10,947 nt of DNA, from contig JAJYDP010000115.1 in NCBI GenBank assembly GCA_021777365.1, positions 1 to 10,947 on the forward strand. Direction: 5' to 3'. Under the pieces are notes generated by a model. That model was not told where the DNA came from, searched no databases, and saw only the letters and a program-made list of their open reading frames with translations. This document shows, one piece after another, positions 1 to 6,745 of this stretch. How positions within the stretch are numbered: position 1 is the first letter of the stretch; every line of letters starts with the position of its first letter. The translations under genes were made by a program, and so were the position numbers. Origin of the DNA: Chloroflexota bacterium. Lineage in GTDB: Bacteria > Chloroflexota > Limnocylindria > Limnocylindrales > CSP1-4.

Positions 1-1
1 C

Positions 2-2404
2 AACCTGGCGGCCCGCATCACTGACGAGTTCGGCGCCACGGTGCCGATCTCGTTCGCCGGCGGCGCGGACGCGTTCAACGTCGCGAACCTGCTCGCCGCG
101 GGGATGCGCACCATCACGGTCTCCTCGGACCTGCTCAAGTCCGGCGGCTACCTGCGGATGCTCCAGTACCCGGAGCAGGTGGACGCCGCGCTCGATGCGG
201 TGGGCGCCACCGGCCTCGACGATTTCGTCGTCCGCACGGCCCGTGACGACGGGTTCGACGGCGCCGCCGGCGACGTGGCCGCCTGCGCCCGCTTCAACCT
301 GCGCCGGTACGCGGACGCCGTCCGCACCGATTGGCGCTACCAGAAACAGTCGCTCCGGACCGACCGCTCCAAGACGCCGCGCGCGCTGGGTCCGTTCGAC
401 TGCATCGAGGCCCCCTGCACGGACGAGTGCCCGGTCGACCAGCAGGTCCCGCGGTACATGGCCGCGGTGCGCTCCGGCGACTTCCGCGAGGCCGTGCGGA
501 TCACCCGGCTGGACAACCCGCTGCCCACGGTGCTGGGGCGGGTCTGCGACCATCTCTGCGAGAACACCTGCATCCGCACGCACCTCGACCAGCCGCTGGC
601 GATCCGACAGATCAAGCGGTTCATCATGGAACAGGAGCGCGAGGTGACCCCGCCCACCGCCGGCCCCGGATCCGGGCACCGGGTGGCGATCGTGGGCGCC
701 GGCCCCGCCGGGCTCGCGGCCGCGGAGTGGCTCGCCCACGCCGGGATCGCGGTCACCGTCTTCGAGGAGCATCCCTACGCCGGCGGCATGGTGGCCGGGG
801 CGATCCCCACCTACCGGCTGCCGCAGGACCAGGTGGACCAGGACCTCGCCATGCTGCAGCGCCTCGGCGTGGAGCTGCGCTACGGGCAGCGCGCGGGCGT
901 CGACTTCACCATCGACGGCCTGCGCGACCAGGGGTACGAGGCGGTCTTCGTCGCGGTGGGAGCCCAGCGGGCGAAGCGGCTCGGCCTGCCCGGCGAGGAC
1001 GCCGAGGGCGTGATCGACGGGGTGACGTTCCTGCGCAGCGTGCGCGAGGGGCACCCGGTGGCCATCGGCCGCCGCGTGGGGGTCGTGGGTGCGGGAGACA
1101 CGGCCATGGACTGCGTGCGGACGGCGCGCCGCGTGGGCGCCGACGCCGTGTCGTTGATCTACCGGCGCACCGTCGACCAGATGCCGGCCGATCGCGAGGA
1201 GATCCACGCGATCCGCGAGGAGGGGATCTCCATCGTGGAGCTGGCGCGGCCCACCGCGCTCCGCGTCGAGGATGGCCGGCTGGCCGGCATCGCCTGCACC
1301 CGCACCGCGTACGCCGGGGCGCGCGATGCCGCCGGCCGCAAGGTCCCCGAGGACGTCCCGGGCTCCGAGTTCGAGATCGGCCTGGACACGCTGATCCTGG
1401 CGATCAGCCAGCACGCCGTGCTCGACTTCTTCGGCGACCGCGCCCCGGAGCTGACACCGGCCGGGTACATCGCGGTGAACCCCGACACGTTCGAGACGTC
1501 GATTCCCGGCGTATACGCGGGGGGCGACGTCGCCGGCCGGGGCCCGGCCTCCATCGTGAAGGCCGCCGCCGATGGGAAGCGCGTCGCCGCGGCCATCGCC
1601 ACCGCCCTGGGGGTCTCCTCCGGGGCCGTCCCGGCCGCTGCCGCGCGGGAGCAGGCCCGCCCCGACGTGCAGTCGCTGGTGGTCCGTCGTGCCCGGCGCG
1701 AGTACCGCGTGCCGATCCGCGTCAGCGCGCTGGACCGGCGCGACGGGTTCGAGGAGACCGTGCTCGGCTACACGCCCGAGGAGGCCGTCCGCGAGGCGAG
1801 CCGCTGCCTGGACTGCGACACGATCTGCAGCATCTGCGTGGGGGTCTGTCCCAACATGGCCCTGATGACGTACGAGATGGAGCCGGTGCGCGCCAGCCTG
1901 CCGGCGCTGTCGGTGGTGGACGGGGCCATCGTCGCCACCGGCTCGCGGCCGTTCGCGGTGGACCAGCGCCTGCAGATCGCGGTCCTCACCGACTTCTGCA
2001 ACGAGTGCGGCAACTGTGTCACCGCCTGCCCGACCTCGGGCAGGCCGTACGTCGACAAGCCGAGGCTCTACCTGGACCGCGCCGACTTCGAGGCGCAGGA
2101 CTCGAACGCGTACATGCTCCTGGGCGACGGGGTCATCGAGGCACGCGTGGACGGGCGGACCCACCGGCTCGCGGTCAACGGACGCCTCGAGTACACGGCG
2201 CCGGGCTTCCGCGCCGTCCTCGATCGCGATACGTTCGCGCTGCTGGAGGCCACGCCGGCGGGGGCCGCCGACGGCGAGACGCTCTCGCTCGAGCCGGCGG
2301 CGGTGATGGCGACGGTCCTCGCCGGGGTGACGGGATCCATGCCGCACATCCCGACGGCCGTCGCGGGCGGCACGCGCGTGCCGGCGCCCCACACCGTGGC
2401 CTGA
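2..2404 (+). CDS. ygfK: YgfK-like putative selenate reductase Fe-S/flavoprotein subunit (5' partial)
   Basis: The frame is open from base 2 with no start, so this is the C-terminal 800 residues of a longer protein. E. coli YgfK is a little over 1,000 residues, and by recalled alignment roughly the first 300 are missing. The visible start is the end of the N-terminal barrel-like domain (SDLLKSGGYLR). A GltD-type module follows, with a cysteine set EAPCTDEC (codons at 416 and 428) and VCDHLCENTC (544-571). Next come an FAD-binding GAGPAG (about 690-707) and an NAD(P)-binding GAGDTAMDC (about 1088-1114). The C-terminus has two ferredoxin-type cysteine groups, at 1805-1849 (CLDCDTICSICVGVCP) and 1997-2029 (CNECGNCVTACP). 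This order matches YgfK throughout. The protein is probably a cytoplasmic electron-transfer subunit. The name 'selenate reductase' comes from the family; association with selenium-dependent molybdenum hydroxylases is known from comparative genomics, and the substrate here is unproven. The GTG at 41 is internal. The gene converges on a molybdopterin-binding protein gene 67 bases downstream. Confidence 0.9.
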   Translation, partial: NLAARITDEFGATVPISFAGGADAFNVANLLAAGMRTITVSSDLLKSGGYLRMLQYPEQVDAALDAVGATGLDDFVVRTARDDGFDGAAGDVAACARFNLRRYADAVRTDWRYQKQSLRTDRSKTPRALGPFDCIEAPCTDECPVDQQVPRYMAAVRSGDFREAVRITRLDNPLPTVLGRVCDHLCENTCIRTHLDQPLAIRQIKRFIMEQEREVTPPTAGPGSGHRVAIVGAGPAGLAAAEWLAHAGIAVTVFEEHPYAGGMVAGAIPTYRLPQDQVDQDLAMLQRLGVELRYGQRAGVDFTIDGLRDQGYEAVFVAVGAQRAKRLGLPGEDAEGVIDGVTFLRSVREGHPVAIGRRVGVVGAGDTAMDCVRTARRVGADAVSLIYRRTVDQMPADREEIHAIREEGISIVELARPTALRVEDGRLAGIACTRTAYAGARDAAGRKVPEDVPGSEFEIGLDTLILAISQHAVLDFFGDRAPELTPAGYIAVNPDTFETSIPGVYAGGDVAGRGPASIVKAAADGKRVAAAIATALGVSSGAVPAAAAREQARPDVQSLVVRRARREYRVPIRVSALDRRDGFEETVLGYTPEEAVREASRCLDCDTICSICVGVCPNMALMTYEMEPVRASLPALSVVDGAIVATGSRPFAVDQRLQIAVLTDFCNECGNCVTACPTSGRPYVDKPRLYLDRADFEAQDSNAYMLLGDGVIEARVDGRTHRLAVNGRLEYTAPGFRAVLDRDTFALLEATPAGAADGETLSLEPAAVMATVLAGVTGSMPHIPTAVAGGTRVPAPHTVA

Positions 2405-2423
2405 TCGGGGGCGACCAGGCGTC

Positions 2424-2450
2424 GGCCCGCGCGCGCCCGTTCCGCGGGCC
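2424..2450. terminator. GC-rich hairpin between convergent genes, possible bidirectional terminator
   Basis: GGCCCGCG at 2424-2431 and CGCGGGCC at 2443-2450 form a perfect 8-bp stem with an 11-base loop. It sits between the stop at 2404 (plus strand) and the stop at 2472 (minus strand), where a shared terminator would be expected. Neither side has a clear U-tract, so classical intrinsic termination is uncertain. GC-rich DNA makes such stems by chance fairly often; the position is the main support. Confidence 0.4.
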
Positions 2451-2471
2451 CTGCCTGATCCACCGGGCCGC

Positions 2472-3551
2472 TCAGCCGGCCGGTTCCTCCAGGTCGCGCG
2501 CGTAGGCCGGGAACCGGAAGCGCATCGCGCGGACCAGCAGGCCGCCGTGCCCGAGCGACGCCGCCATGCGGGCGCTGGCCCGCTCACCGGTGAGGAGCCG
2601 GGGCAGCAGCAGGTCCGCGGCCGTGGCCCGCGAGTAGGCGCCGCAGCTGGGGAGCCCCAGGACGTCGACCGGGCCGATGCGCGCCAGCCACGCCATCGAC
2701 CCGGGGTGCGCCGGCACCCCGTGGCGCACGACCCGCCCACCCAGCCGGCCGATCGCCAGGAAGAAGGGGTCGGTCGGGTCGGTCGATGCCGCCCCTGCGG
2801 TGAGGACGACATCCGCCCGTCCGCGACCCCGTACCAGTGGTCGCAGCGCCCCCTCCACGGCGGCCACGTCGTCGGCGACGTAGTGGATCGCCTGCAGCCG
2901 CGAGCCCAGCGATCCCACCCGCGCCAGGATCCCGCGCTCGAATCGCTCGCGCGCCACCGCGCGCACCGACTCCTTGACGACGACCGCCACCCGTCGCGAC
3001 ACGAACGGCGCGACCCGGACCAGCGGCCCCGCCCGGTCGCACGTCGCGAGCCCGCGCTCCAGCACGGCACGGCCCACGGCGTGCGGCCCGATCTTGACGC
3101 TCGCCACGAGGTCGCCCGCGCGGACCACCTGGCCGTCGAAGAGCGTGAAGACCTCCAGGGGGTCGACCCGGTCCAACCGTGCCACGGCCCCGGCGCGCAC
3201 GTGGAGCACGCCGTCGGAGGTCGCCAGGAGGTCCACCCGGCTCTCGACCGGGCCGCGCAGCTGCACCCCGGTGCCCGCCACCGCGCGCGCGAGGAGCGCG
3301 GCGGCGTCGTCCTCGTGGACGTCGCCGGGCTCAAGGACGAGCACGGTGACGCCGGGTCCGGCGCCCGGCTCGCGGCCGCGCGCGCCGAGGTCCGCGCCGC
3401 CGGACGGGTCGGCGAGCCGCGTCACGTCGTCCGCCGACAGCCGGCGACCCTTGGGCCAGCGCTGGCCGTCCACGGTGACGTCGCGCGTGAGGACGGCGCC
3501 GACGGCATCGGCGTCCACCGGGCAGCCGGGCACGACGCGCAGTGGTCTCAT
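2472..3551 (-). CDS. MoeA/MogA-like molybdopterin-binding protein (molybdenum hydroxylase accessory type)
   Basis: The product has 359 residues. An N-terminal region of SAF/MoeA-like character (GAVLTRDV, WPKGRRLSADDVTRL) is followed by a molybdopterin-binding (MoCF) domain. The domain shows VVVKESV near residue 190, the binding-loop segment TAGAASTDPTDPF near 250-262, VPAHPGSMAWLA near 278-289 and GLPSCGAYSRAT near 298-309, ending LLLPRLLTGE. This layout fits the stand-alone MoeA-like family found beside molybdenum hydroxylase genes rather than housekeeping MoeA, which is longer and has a different N-terminus. Its likely job is handling or inserting the pterin cofactor for a molybdoenzyme such as the one served by the neighbouring YgfK-like protein. 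The ATG at 3551 is chosen because a -10 hexamer lies 12 bases upstream and no Shine-Dalgarno sequence is seen. The C-terminal tail GHGGLLVRAMRFRFPAYA lacks cysteines that I recall in relatives (see findings). Family assignment is firm; the exact role is inferred. Confidence 0.82.
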   Translation of the reverse strand: MRPLRVVPGCPVDADAVGAVLTRDVTVDGQRWPKGRRLSADDVTRLADPSGGADLGARGREPGAGPGVTVLVLEPGDVHEDDAAALLARAVAGTGVQLRGPVESRVDLLATSDGVLHVRAGAVARLDRVDPLEVFTLFDGQVVRAGDLVASVKIGPHAVGRAVLERGLATCDRAGPLVRVAPFVSRRVAVVVKESVRAVARERFERGILARVGSLGSRLQAIHYVADDVAAVEGALRPLVRGRGRADVVLTAGAASTDPTDPFFLAIGRLGGRVVRHGVPAHPGSMAWLARIGPVDVLGLPSCGAYSRATAADLLLPRLLTGERASARMAASLGHGGLLVRAMRFRFPAYARDLEEPAG

Positions 3552-3563
3552 GGTCGGCCGACG

Positions 3564-3569
3564 ATACTA
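3564..3569 (-). promoter_or_regulatory. -10 element TAGTAT for the molybdopterin-binding protein gene
   Basis: On the minus strand TAGTAT matches TANNNT and ends 12 bases before the ATG at 3551. With a usual 6-8 base gap to the start point, the mRNA leader would be only about 4-6 bases. No -35 consensus is visible at the expected distance. It shares an 84-base intergenic region with the divergent S51 peptidase gene. Confidence 0.5.
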
Positions 3570-3621
3570 CGGGGGCCGCCGGCCGGGCCCCGCCCTCTCC
3601 GGCTCCCGGGCCGGATGCGGC

Positions 3622-3627
3622 TAGACT
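3622..3627 (+). promoter_or_regulatory. -10 element TAGACT for a leaderless S51 peptidase transcript
   Basis: TAGACT fits TANNNT and is separated by 8 bases from the ATG at 3636, so transcription would start at or right beside the A of the start codon. No Shine-Dalgarno sequence precedes this ATG, which agrees with leaderless translation. No -35 hexamer is recognisable. Confidence 0.55.
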
Positions 3628-3635
3628 CCGCCGCT

Positions 3636-4361
3636 ATGGATCCCGATGCGGCCGCCCCGGTCATCGCCCTCGTCGGCTCCGGCGAGTTCACCCCGGCCAT
3701 GGCCGACGTGGACCGTGGCCTGCTCGCCGCGACCGGGCAGCAGCGGCCGCGTGTCGCGATCGTGCCCGCCGCCTCCTGGCCCGACGGCGAGGCGGTCTTC
3801 CTGCGCTGGGCCGCCCAGGGGCAGGCGCACTTCCTGGCGCTCGGCGCCGAGCCGGTCCCGGTCATCGTCGGGGATCGGACGTCGGCGGACGATCCCGTCG
3901 CGGCCGCGGCGATCTCGGGGGCCGACCTGGTGTACCTGTCCGGCGGCAAGCCGGGCCACCTGCTCGAGGTCCTTCGCGACAGCGCGGCCGGGGCCGCCCT
4001 GCGCGCGGCGCACGCCCGCGGGGCCGTGATCGCCGGCTGCTCCGCCGGGGCGATGGTGCTCGGCGGGCGCCAGTTCCAGGTCGGCGGCCGTGCCTTCCTG
4101 CGGCGGCCGGTGGGCTGGCAGGACGCGCTCGGCCTGGTGCCCGGGATCGTGGTCGTGCCGCACTACGACGCCGTCCCCGAGACGCTGGTGGCGCCCCTGG
4201 TGCTGGCCGCGCCCGAGGGCACGCGCGTGATCGGGATCGACGAGGAGACGGCCGCGGTGGGCCGCGACGGCGCCTGGCAGGTCCAGGGACGCGGGCGGGT
4301 CACCGTCTGGCAGGGGCACCGCCGCGAGCGCTTCCGCGCCGGGTCGGTGGTCCGGTTCTGA
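3636..4361 (+). CDS. Peptidase S51 family protein (dipeptidase E / cyanophycinase-like)
   Basis: The product has 241 residues, close to the usual size of dipeptidase E-type proteins. It has the class-I glutamine-amidotransferase-like fold signature of family S51: ALVGSGEF at the N-terminus, YLSGGKPGHL from residue 100, and the nucleophile elbow AGCSAGAM with Ser136 as the predicted catalytic serine. VPHYD with His176 is a candidate catalytic histidine, and GIDEETAAV lies near the C-terminus. No signal peptide is visible, so it is probably cytoplasmic. Known members cleave Asp-X dipeptides (PepE) or cyanophycin; the short length and VPHYD segment look more PepE-like, but the substrate cannot be fixed from sequence. 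The ATG at 3636 is preferred over the upstream open frame because of the -10 element 8 bases before it and because family similarity starts there. It is divergent from the molybdopterin-binding gene. The next gene begins 60 bases after its stop with its own promoter-like element. Confidence 0.82.
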   Translation: MDPDAAAPVIALVGSGEFTPAMADVDRGLLAATGQQRPRVAIVPAASWPDGEAVFLRWAAQGQAHFLALGAEPVPVIVGDRTSADDPVAAAAISGADLVYLSGGKPGHLLEVLRDSAAGAALRAAHARGAVIAGCSAGAMVLGGRQFQVGGRAFLRRPVGWQDALGLVPGIVVVPHYDAVPETLVAPLVLAAPEGTRVIGIDEETAAVGRDGAWQVQGRGRVTVWQGHRRERFRAGSVVRF

Positions 4362-4362
4362 A

Positions 4363-4398
4363 CCGGGCGCCATCGGGTCCCGTGCCGGGCGCGATCGG
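4363..4398 (+). repeat. Two 14-base direct repeats upstream of the glycoside hydrolase gene
   Basis: CCGGGCGCCATCGG (4363-4376) and CCGGGCGCGATCGG (4385-4398) match at 13 of 14 positions and start 22 bases apart, about two helical turns. They lie directly upstream of the -10 element at 4410. They could be an operator for a regulator bound to one DNA face. Low sequence complexity in GC-rich DNA is the alternative. Confidence 0.4.
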
Positions 4399-4409
4399 CC
4401 GCCATCCGG

Positions 4410-4415
4410 GATACT
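4410..4415 (+). promoter_or_regulatory. -10 element GATACT for a leaderless glycoside hydrolase transcript
   Basis: GATACT matches TATAAT at A2, T3, A4 and T6, and is followed by 6 bases and then the ATG at 4422, so transcription probably starts at the ATG. No Shine-Dalgarno sequence is present. A 14-base repeat ends 11 bases upstream of the hexamer. Confidence 0.5.
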
Positions 4416-4421
4416 CGTGCC

Positions 4422-5834
4422 ATGAACGAGCCGGCGGCCCGGCACGCGTGGGTCACCCACGCGGCGCCGGCCGGGCTGGACGCCACGCTGGATGCCGCCG
4501 ACGACCTGGTCGCCGAGGCCCGCGACGTCCTGGACGGCAACTGGACGGGCGCCTACACCCGTCCATCGCAGGCCCTCTATCCCCACCAGTGGAGCTGGGA
4601 CTCCGCGTTCATCGCCATCGGGCGCTCCTGGTACGACGCCGAGCGGGCGCGCCGTGAGCTGGAGACCCTGTTCGAGGCGCAGTGGCGCAACGGGATGGTG
4701 CCCTCGATCGCCTTCGATCCGGCCGCTCCTGCCGACGCCTACTTTCCCGGCCCCGACGTGTGGCAGTCGGAGCGATCGCCGGACGCGCCCGTCGGGCGAC
4801 CGACGTCGGGGATCACGCAGCCGCCGATCCACGCCCGGGCGGCGCTGGAGGTCCATCGGCGCGCGGGGCCCGACGAGCGGGCGCGCTCGCTCGACTGGCT
4901 CGGCCGCCTCTATCCCCGGCTGTCGGCGCAGCTGCGGCACCTCGAGACGGCCCGGGACGCGAGCGGCTCGGGGCTCGTGGCCATCGTCCATCCCTGGGAG
5001 TCCGGCCTCGACGATTCCCCCGCGTGGGACCGCGACTTCGACCGGATCGTCGTGCCGCCCGGGGCCCTGCCGCCCTATCGCCGCCACGACCTGGACCACG
5101 CCGCTGCGGCCGATCGGCCGACCGACGCGGACTACGAGCGGTACCTGTACCTGCTGACCATCGCCCGCGACGCCCGCTACTCGGATGCTGCGGTGATGGC
5201 GGCCACGCCGTTCCTCTTCGCGGGTCCGCTCTTCAACGCGGTCCTCCTGTGGTCCGAGCTGGCCGCCGCACAGATCGCCGAACTGCTGGGGGAGGACCCG
5301 GCGCCGCACCGGGCCGCGGCAGGACGGATCCGCGGCGCACTGGCCCGCGAGCTGTGGTCGCCGCGTCGGCGGCGCTTCGGCCCGTGGGACCTGCGGCGCG
5401 ACGAGCGGGAGCCGGAGGACACGGTGATCTCCTTCGCGCCGATCCTCGACCCCGGCCTGGCCGAACCGACGGTCGACGCGATCTGCCGCGAGCTCGAGTC
5501 GCCCTCGTTCCATCCCCGGGGGCAGGGTCCGCACTTCGTCGTCCCGACATACGACGAACGGGCCGCCGACTTCGATCCCGAGCGCTACTGGCGCGGCCCG
5601 GTCTGGCTGAACACGAACTGGCTCCTGTGGCGCGGCCTGCGGCGGCACGGCCGCCTGCACCTGGCCGAGGAGATCCTCGCGAGCTCGCTCGAGCTGGTGC
5701 GGCGGTCCGGGTTCCGCGAGTACTTCGACCCGCTGGACGGCTCCGGCCACGGCAGCGACCGCTTCAGCTGGAGCGCCGCGCTGCTGATCGACATGGTCAT
5801 GCGCCAGCGCGCGACCGCCGGGCCCCGCCCGTGA
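4422..5834 (+). CDS. MGH1/GH63-like (alpha/alpha)6-barrel glycoside hydrolase
   Basis: The product has 470 residues with the motif series of the MGH1-like/GH63 clan: WSWDSAFIAIG (about residue 56), FEAQWRNGMVPSIAFDP, FPGPDVWQS, TSGITQPP, HPWESGLDDSPAWD (190-203), ILDPGL, YWRGPVWLNTNWLLWRGL (389-406) and FREYFDP (431-437), followed by FSWSAALLIDM. In related enzymes an aspartate in the SGLDDSP segment acts as acid and a glutamate in the xEYxDP segment as base, so Asp197/Asp198 and Glu433 are the candidates. Characterised relatives hydrolyse mannosylglycerate, glucosylglycerate and similar alpha-glycosides, so a role in compatible-solute or small glycoside turnover is plausible but not shown. 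No signal peptide is seen, which suggests a cytoplasmic enzyme. The ATG at 4422 is supported by a -10 element 6 bases upstream. Its stop overlaps the GTG of the GNAT gene (GTGA), which implies translational coupling. Confidence 0.85.
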   Translation: MNEPAARHAWVTHAAPAGLDATLDAADDLVAEARDVLDGNWTGAYTRPSQALYPHQWSWDSAFIAIGRSWYDAERARRELETLFEAQWRNGMVPSIAFDPAAPADAYFPGPDVWQSERSPDAPVGRPTSGITQPPIHARAALEVHRRAGPDERARSLDWLGRLYPRLSAQLRHLETARDASGSGLVAIVHPWESGLDDSPAWDRDFDRIVVPPGALPPYRRHDLDHAAAADRPTDADYERYLYLLTIARDARYSDAAVMAATPFLFAGPLFNAVLLWSELAAAQIAELLGEDPAPHRAAAGRIRGALARELWSPRRRRFGPWDLRRDEREPEDTVISFAPILDPGLAEPTVDAICRELESPSFHPRGQGPHFVVPTYDERAADFDPERYWRGPVWLNTNWLLWRGLRRHGRLHLAEEILASSLELVRRSGFREYFDPLDGSGHGSDRFSWSAALLIDMVMRQRATAGPRP

Positions 5835-6676
5835 CGACGAGCATCCGCCGCGCGACCCCGGCGGACATCCCGGCCATCCGCGCCATCCTCGCCGCCCACG
5901 GCAACGACGGCCCGATCACCACGGTCGACATCGTCGGCCCCTACGTGCGGCACATCGTCGAGCACGGCACCGCGCTCGTCGGCGTCCGCGACGACGAGGT
6001 GGTGGCGTACGGCGCGACGGTCGACGCGGGGGTCGCCGTCCACCTGGCCGACCTGTTCGTGCGACCCGACCTGCTCGGCCAGGGGATCGGCCGTCCGCTC
6101 CTGGAGGAGCTCTTCCGGGGCGCCGCGCGCCGGACCACGTTCGCCTCCGACGACCCGCGCGCGCTGCCGCTCTACGTCCGCGCCGGCATGGCGCCGCTGT
6201 GGCCCGACCTCTACCTCGAGGGAGAGCCCGCCGGTCTTCCGCAGATGGATCCGTCGCTCTCGCTCGAGCCGGCCGGCGCGTCCCGGCTCGCGGCGCTGGA
6301 ACGTGCGTGGACGGGCGTCGATCGGGCGGCCGACCATGCCTTCTGGGTGAGCCAGGCCGAGGCGGACGCGTTCGTGGTGCTGGAGGCCGGCGAGCCGGTC
6401 GCCTTCGCCTGCGCCCGCGCCAGGCAGGCTGACGCGGACCGCGTGATCGACCGGCTCCTCGTGCGCCCCGGCGCGGAGCCCGTGCGGCCGACGCTGGCGG
6501 CGATCCGCCGCGGCGCCCGCGGTGGGCGGATCATGGCCGCCGTGGCGGGCCCGAGCCCGGTCCTGCCGGCGCTGCTCGCGGCCGGCTTCCGGATCCGCGA
6601 CCGGGACCAGTTCATGGCCTCGGAGCCCGGGCTCGTGGACCCGGCGCGGCTGATCCCCAACCCCGGGATGCTGTAA
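5831..6676 (+). CDS. Tandem GNAT-domain N-acetyltransferase
   Basis: The product has 281 residues. The N-terminal GNAT domain (about residues 1-125) starts with SIRRATPADIPAIRAILAAH and has the beta4-alpha3 segment LADLFVRPDLLGQGIGRPLL, where Gln84-Gly85-x-Gly87 is the acetyl-CoA pyrophosphate-binding loop. SDDPRALPLYVRAGM follows, a typical alpha4/beta6 region. A second, diverged GNAT-like half (about 135-281) contains FACARARQADADRVIDRLLVRP and ends in LIPNPGML, but lacks a recognisable Q/RxxGxG/A loop, so only the first half is expected to bind acetyl-CoA. The acceptor substrate is unknown. The start is GTG at 5831, which overlaps the glycoside hydrolase stop in a GTGA junction with no promoter in between; the two genes are therefore co-transcribed and probably coupled. 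It converges on pxpC. Confidence 0.78.
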   Translation: MTTSIRRATPADIPAIRAILAAHGNDGPITTVDIVGPYVRHIVEHGTALVGVRDDEVVAYGATVDAGVAVHLADLFVRPDLLGQGIGRPLLEELFRGAARRTTFASDDPRALPLYVRAGMAPLWPDLYLEGEPAGLPQMDPSLSLEPAGASRLAALERAWTGVDRAADHAFWVSQAEADAFVVLEAGEPVAFACARARQADADRVIDRLLVRPGAEPVRPTLAAIRRGARGGRIMAAVAGPSPVLPALLAAGFRIRDRDQFMASEPGLVDPARLIPNPGML

Positions 6677-6693
6677 CGGACCCGGGCTGCCCT

Positions 6694-6733
6694 CGGCCGA
6701 CCCACGGCCGACCCACGGCCGACCCACGGCCGA
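6694..6733. repeat. 11-base tandem repeat, 3.6 copies, between convergent genes
   Basis: The unit CGGCCGACCCA is repeated perfectly at 6694-6704, 6705-6715 and 6716-6726, with a partial copy CGGCCGA at 6727-6733. Each copy carries the palindrome CGGCCG, so neighbouring copies can pair with each other. It fills most of the 69-base gap between the acetyltransferase stop (6676) and the pxpC stop (6746) and lies outside both genes. It may be a slippage-prone minisatellite, a protein-binding array or part of a shared terminator; none of these is shown. Confidence 0.85.
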
Positions 6734-6745
6734 TTCCGCGCGCGC

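Noticed and set aside
331..2505. A long alternative plus-strand frame overlapping the ygfK-like gene
   Set aside because: The Arg/Gly/Pro-rich product has no family features, whereas the other frame carries all YgfK motifs in order.
3621..5750. A roughly 700-codon open frame on the minus strand opposite the S51 and glycoside hydrolase genes, and similar long antisense frames elsewhere
   Set aside because: Its translation is Arg/Pro/Gly/Val-rich with no recognisable domain, while the plus strand encodes clear families. Long antisense frames are expected in DNA this GC-rich because stop codons are rare.
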